From: Thiobacillus sp. UBA3361
Lineage (GTDB): Bacteria; Pseudomonadota; Gammaproteobacteria; Burkholderiales; Thiobacillaceae
Direction: 5' to 3'
NCBI GenBank assembly: GCA_002360535.1
Contig: DEQR01000046.1
Coordinates: forward strand, 1-64,000
Length of the DNA stretch: 64,000 nt
Shown here piece by piece: positions 63,231 to 64,000 of the stretch. The notes under the pieces are model-generated. The model was not told where the DNA came from and did not search any database. It worked only from the letters and a program-made list of their open reading frames with translations. Numbering within the stretch: the first letter of the stretch is position 1; every line of letters starts with the position of its first letter. Made by a program: the position numbers and the translations under genes.

Positions 63231-64000
63231 TCAGGCCAACGGCGCCAGGAAGGGCAGATCGAAGCCGCCCTTGCGTCCCTCCAACTGCGGCACCTGGTCG
63301 AAGCCGCCGGACTTGAGCCGCTCCACCGTGTCCGCATGCAGCTCGCGGTAGCTGATCCGGCCCCGACTGGCCTTAATGGCCGCCACCAGGTTGTAGGTCA
63401 GGGCGCCGTTGTAGCTCTTGCCGATGTAGGCGTCGGCCGAGGTCTGGGTATCGCGGCAGCCGGTGATCAGCAATTCGGGGATGTTGACATCGACGATGTC
63501 GCTCTTCTTGCGCCTGGCGGGGGTTGACAGGCGCAGCGTGGAGCGCGTCTTGCCACGCAGTTTCCGACCCGATTCCACGGCCAGCAGGTCCAGGGGGTTG
63601 GGCAGGTAGCGCGGCATGGACGGCGCGTCCGGCGACAGCAGCTGGCGGGTGTTGGAGCCGGAGTGGCAACAGTCCATGACCACCGTCAGGTTGACCCCCG
63701 CGGGCACCTGGTCGAAGTGCTTGCGCAGCCAGTCATCCAGCAGCGGGTCGTACCAGTCCAGGTCGGCCGGGCAGAGGATTTCGTCACGGTGGTCCGCCTC
63801 GTCACCGTTCTTGTCCGGCACGTTGGCGCCGTGGCCGGAGTAGTGCAGCAGCAGCACGTCGCCCTTCTTCGCCCCCTTGAGCAGCTTGACGATGCCCGCC
63901 TGCATGGCCTTCTTGGTGGCGTCCAAGTCGATCAGGGTTGCGATGTCACCGGCGGCGAAGCCATAGTACTTGGCCAGGGTGCCACTCATGTTCTTGACGT
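63231..64000 (-). CDS. Caspase-like (peptidase C14) protein, 5' end outside window
   Basis: An open frame of at least 256 residues enters from the right edge. The catalytic His is in LLHYSGHGANVPDKNGDEAD and the Cys in VVMDCCHSGSNTR, the dyad of orthocaspases. The visible N-terminus ...VKNMSGTLAKYYGFA implies that a conserved lead (usually GCxND) is missing beyond 64000. The ATG at 63987-63989 is therefore unlikely to be the real start. The C-terminus ends ...GGFDLPFLAPLA, close to the minimal caspase fold. Orthocaspases cleave after Arg/Lys and are linked to regulated cell death in some bacteria. It converges with the methyltransferase gene 17 nt away. Confidence 0.88.
   Translation of the reverse strand, partial: VKNMSGTLAKYYGFAAGDIATLIDLDATKKAMQAGIVKLLKGAKKGDVLLLHYSGHGANVPDKNGDEADHRDEILCPADLDWYDPLLDDWLRKHFDQVPAGVNLTVVMDCCHSGSNTRQLLSPDAPSMPRYLPNPLDLLAVESGRKLRGKTRSTLRLSTPARRKKSDIVDVNIPELLITGCRDTQTSADAYIGKSYNGALTYNLVAAIKASRGRISYRELHADTVERLKSGGFDQVPQLEGRKGGFDLPFLAPLA

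Overview
The window looks like a chromosomal segment of a GC-rich, sulfur-oxidising betaproteobacterium, close in character to Thiobacillus, Sulfuritortus or Sulfuricella-type organisms. This is an inference. It rests on the nadK/recN - hrcA - hemH neighbourhood, the betaproteobacterial EpsD/E/F/G/L plus exosortase-B polysaccharide operon, flavocytochrome c sulfide dehydrogenase (fccAB), a split YeeE/YedE sulfur transporter, a DsrE protein and several small c-type cytochromes. No rRNA, CRISPR array or prophage is visible. One tRNA (Asn) is present.

Layout. 1-1154: wreckage of two toxin-antitoxin loci, an intact HEPN toxin, its MNT antitoxin without a start, and the 3' half of a PIN toxin. 1235-3832: a SEC-C protein, tRNA-Asn with promoter and terminator, and a phosphohexomutase. 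4031-13176 (minus strand): an exopolysaccharide/exosortase operon that ends in an exosortase fused to a MazE-like antitoxin tail, overlapping a PemK/MazF toxin. 13341-20487: housekeeping genes (phoH-type, bcp, recN, nadK, hrcA, hemH) with a MITE-like element beside recN. 20656-22308: fccAB. 23100-27546: an operon of SH3 protein, M48 protease, CHASE2-adenylate cyclase and a metallo-beta-lactamase phosphodiesterase. 27735-30641: an MCE lipid-transport operon whose ATPase gene lacks the Walker A half. 30727-32362: YeeE/YedE pair and a periplasmic SCP2-like protein. 32416-47079: glycogen phosphorylase, oligoribonuclease, Ste24-type protease, cytochromes, rsgA, a zinc-sensing soluble chemoreceptor, a histidine kinase and other single genes.

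46507-64000 is the most accessory part. A minus-strand set runs membrane protein - CapV-like patatin - TIR protein with a membrane anchor, followed by a beta-CASP nuclease and a Skp-like chaperone. Facing away from it is a plus-strand run of secreted or membrane proteins of unknown family (51667-58485), including two very short ORFs with strong ribosome-binding sites. Then come a sigma-54-type promoter, an RTX/tandem-cadherin protein ending in two Hcp-like domains, a methyltransferase with a regulatory domain, and a caspase-like protease cut by the window edge.

The strongest unexplained signals are: (1) four gene borders carrying four-unit heptanucleotide arrays that start at a stop codon, three of them with an inverted mate array near the next start codon; (2) the exosortase-antitoxin fusion overlapping pemK; (3) the membrane-patatin-TIR operon; (4) the RTX-cadherin-Hcp fusion next to a methyltransferase and a caspase.
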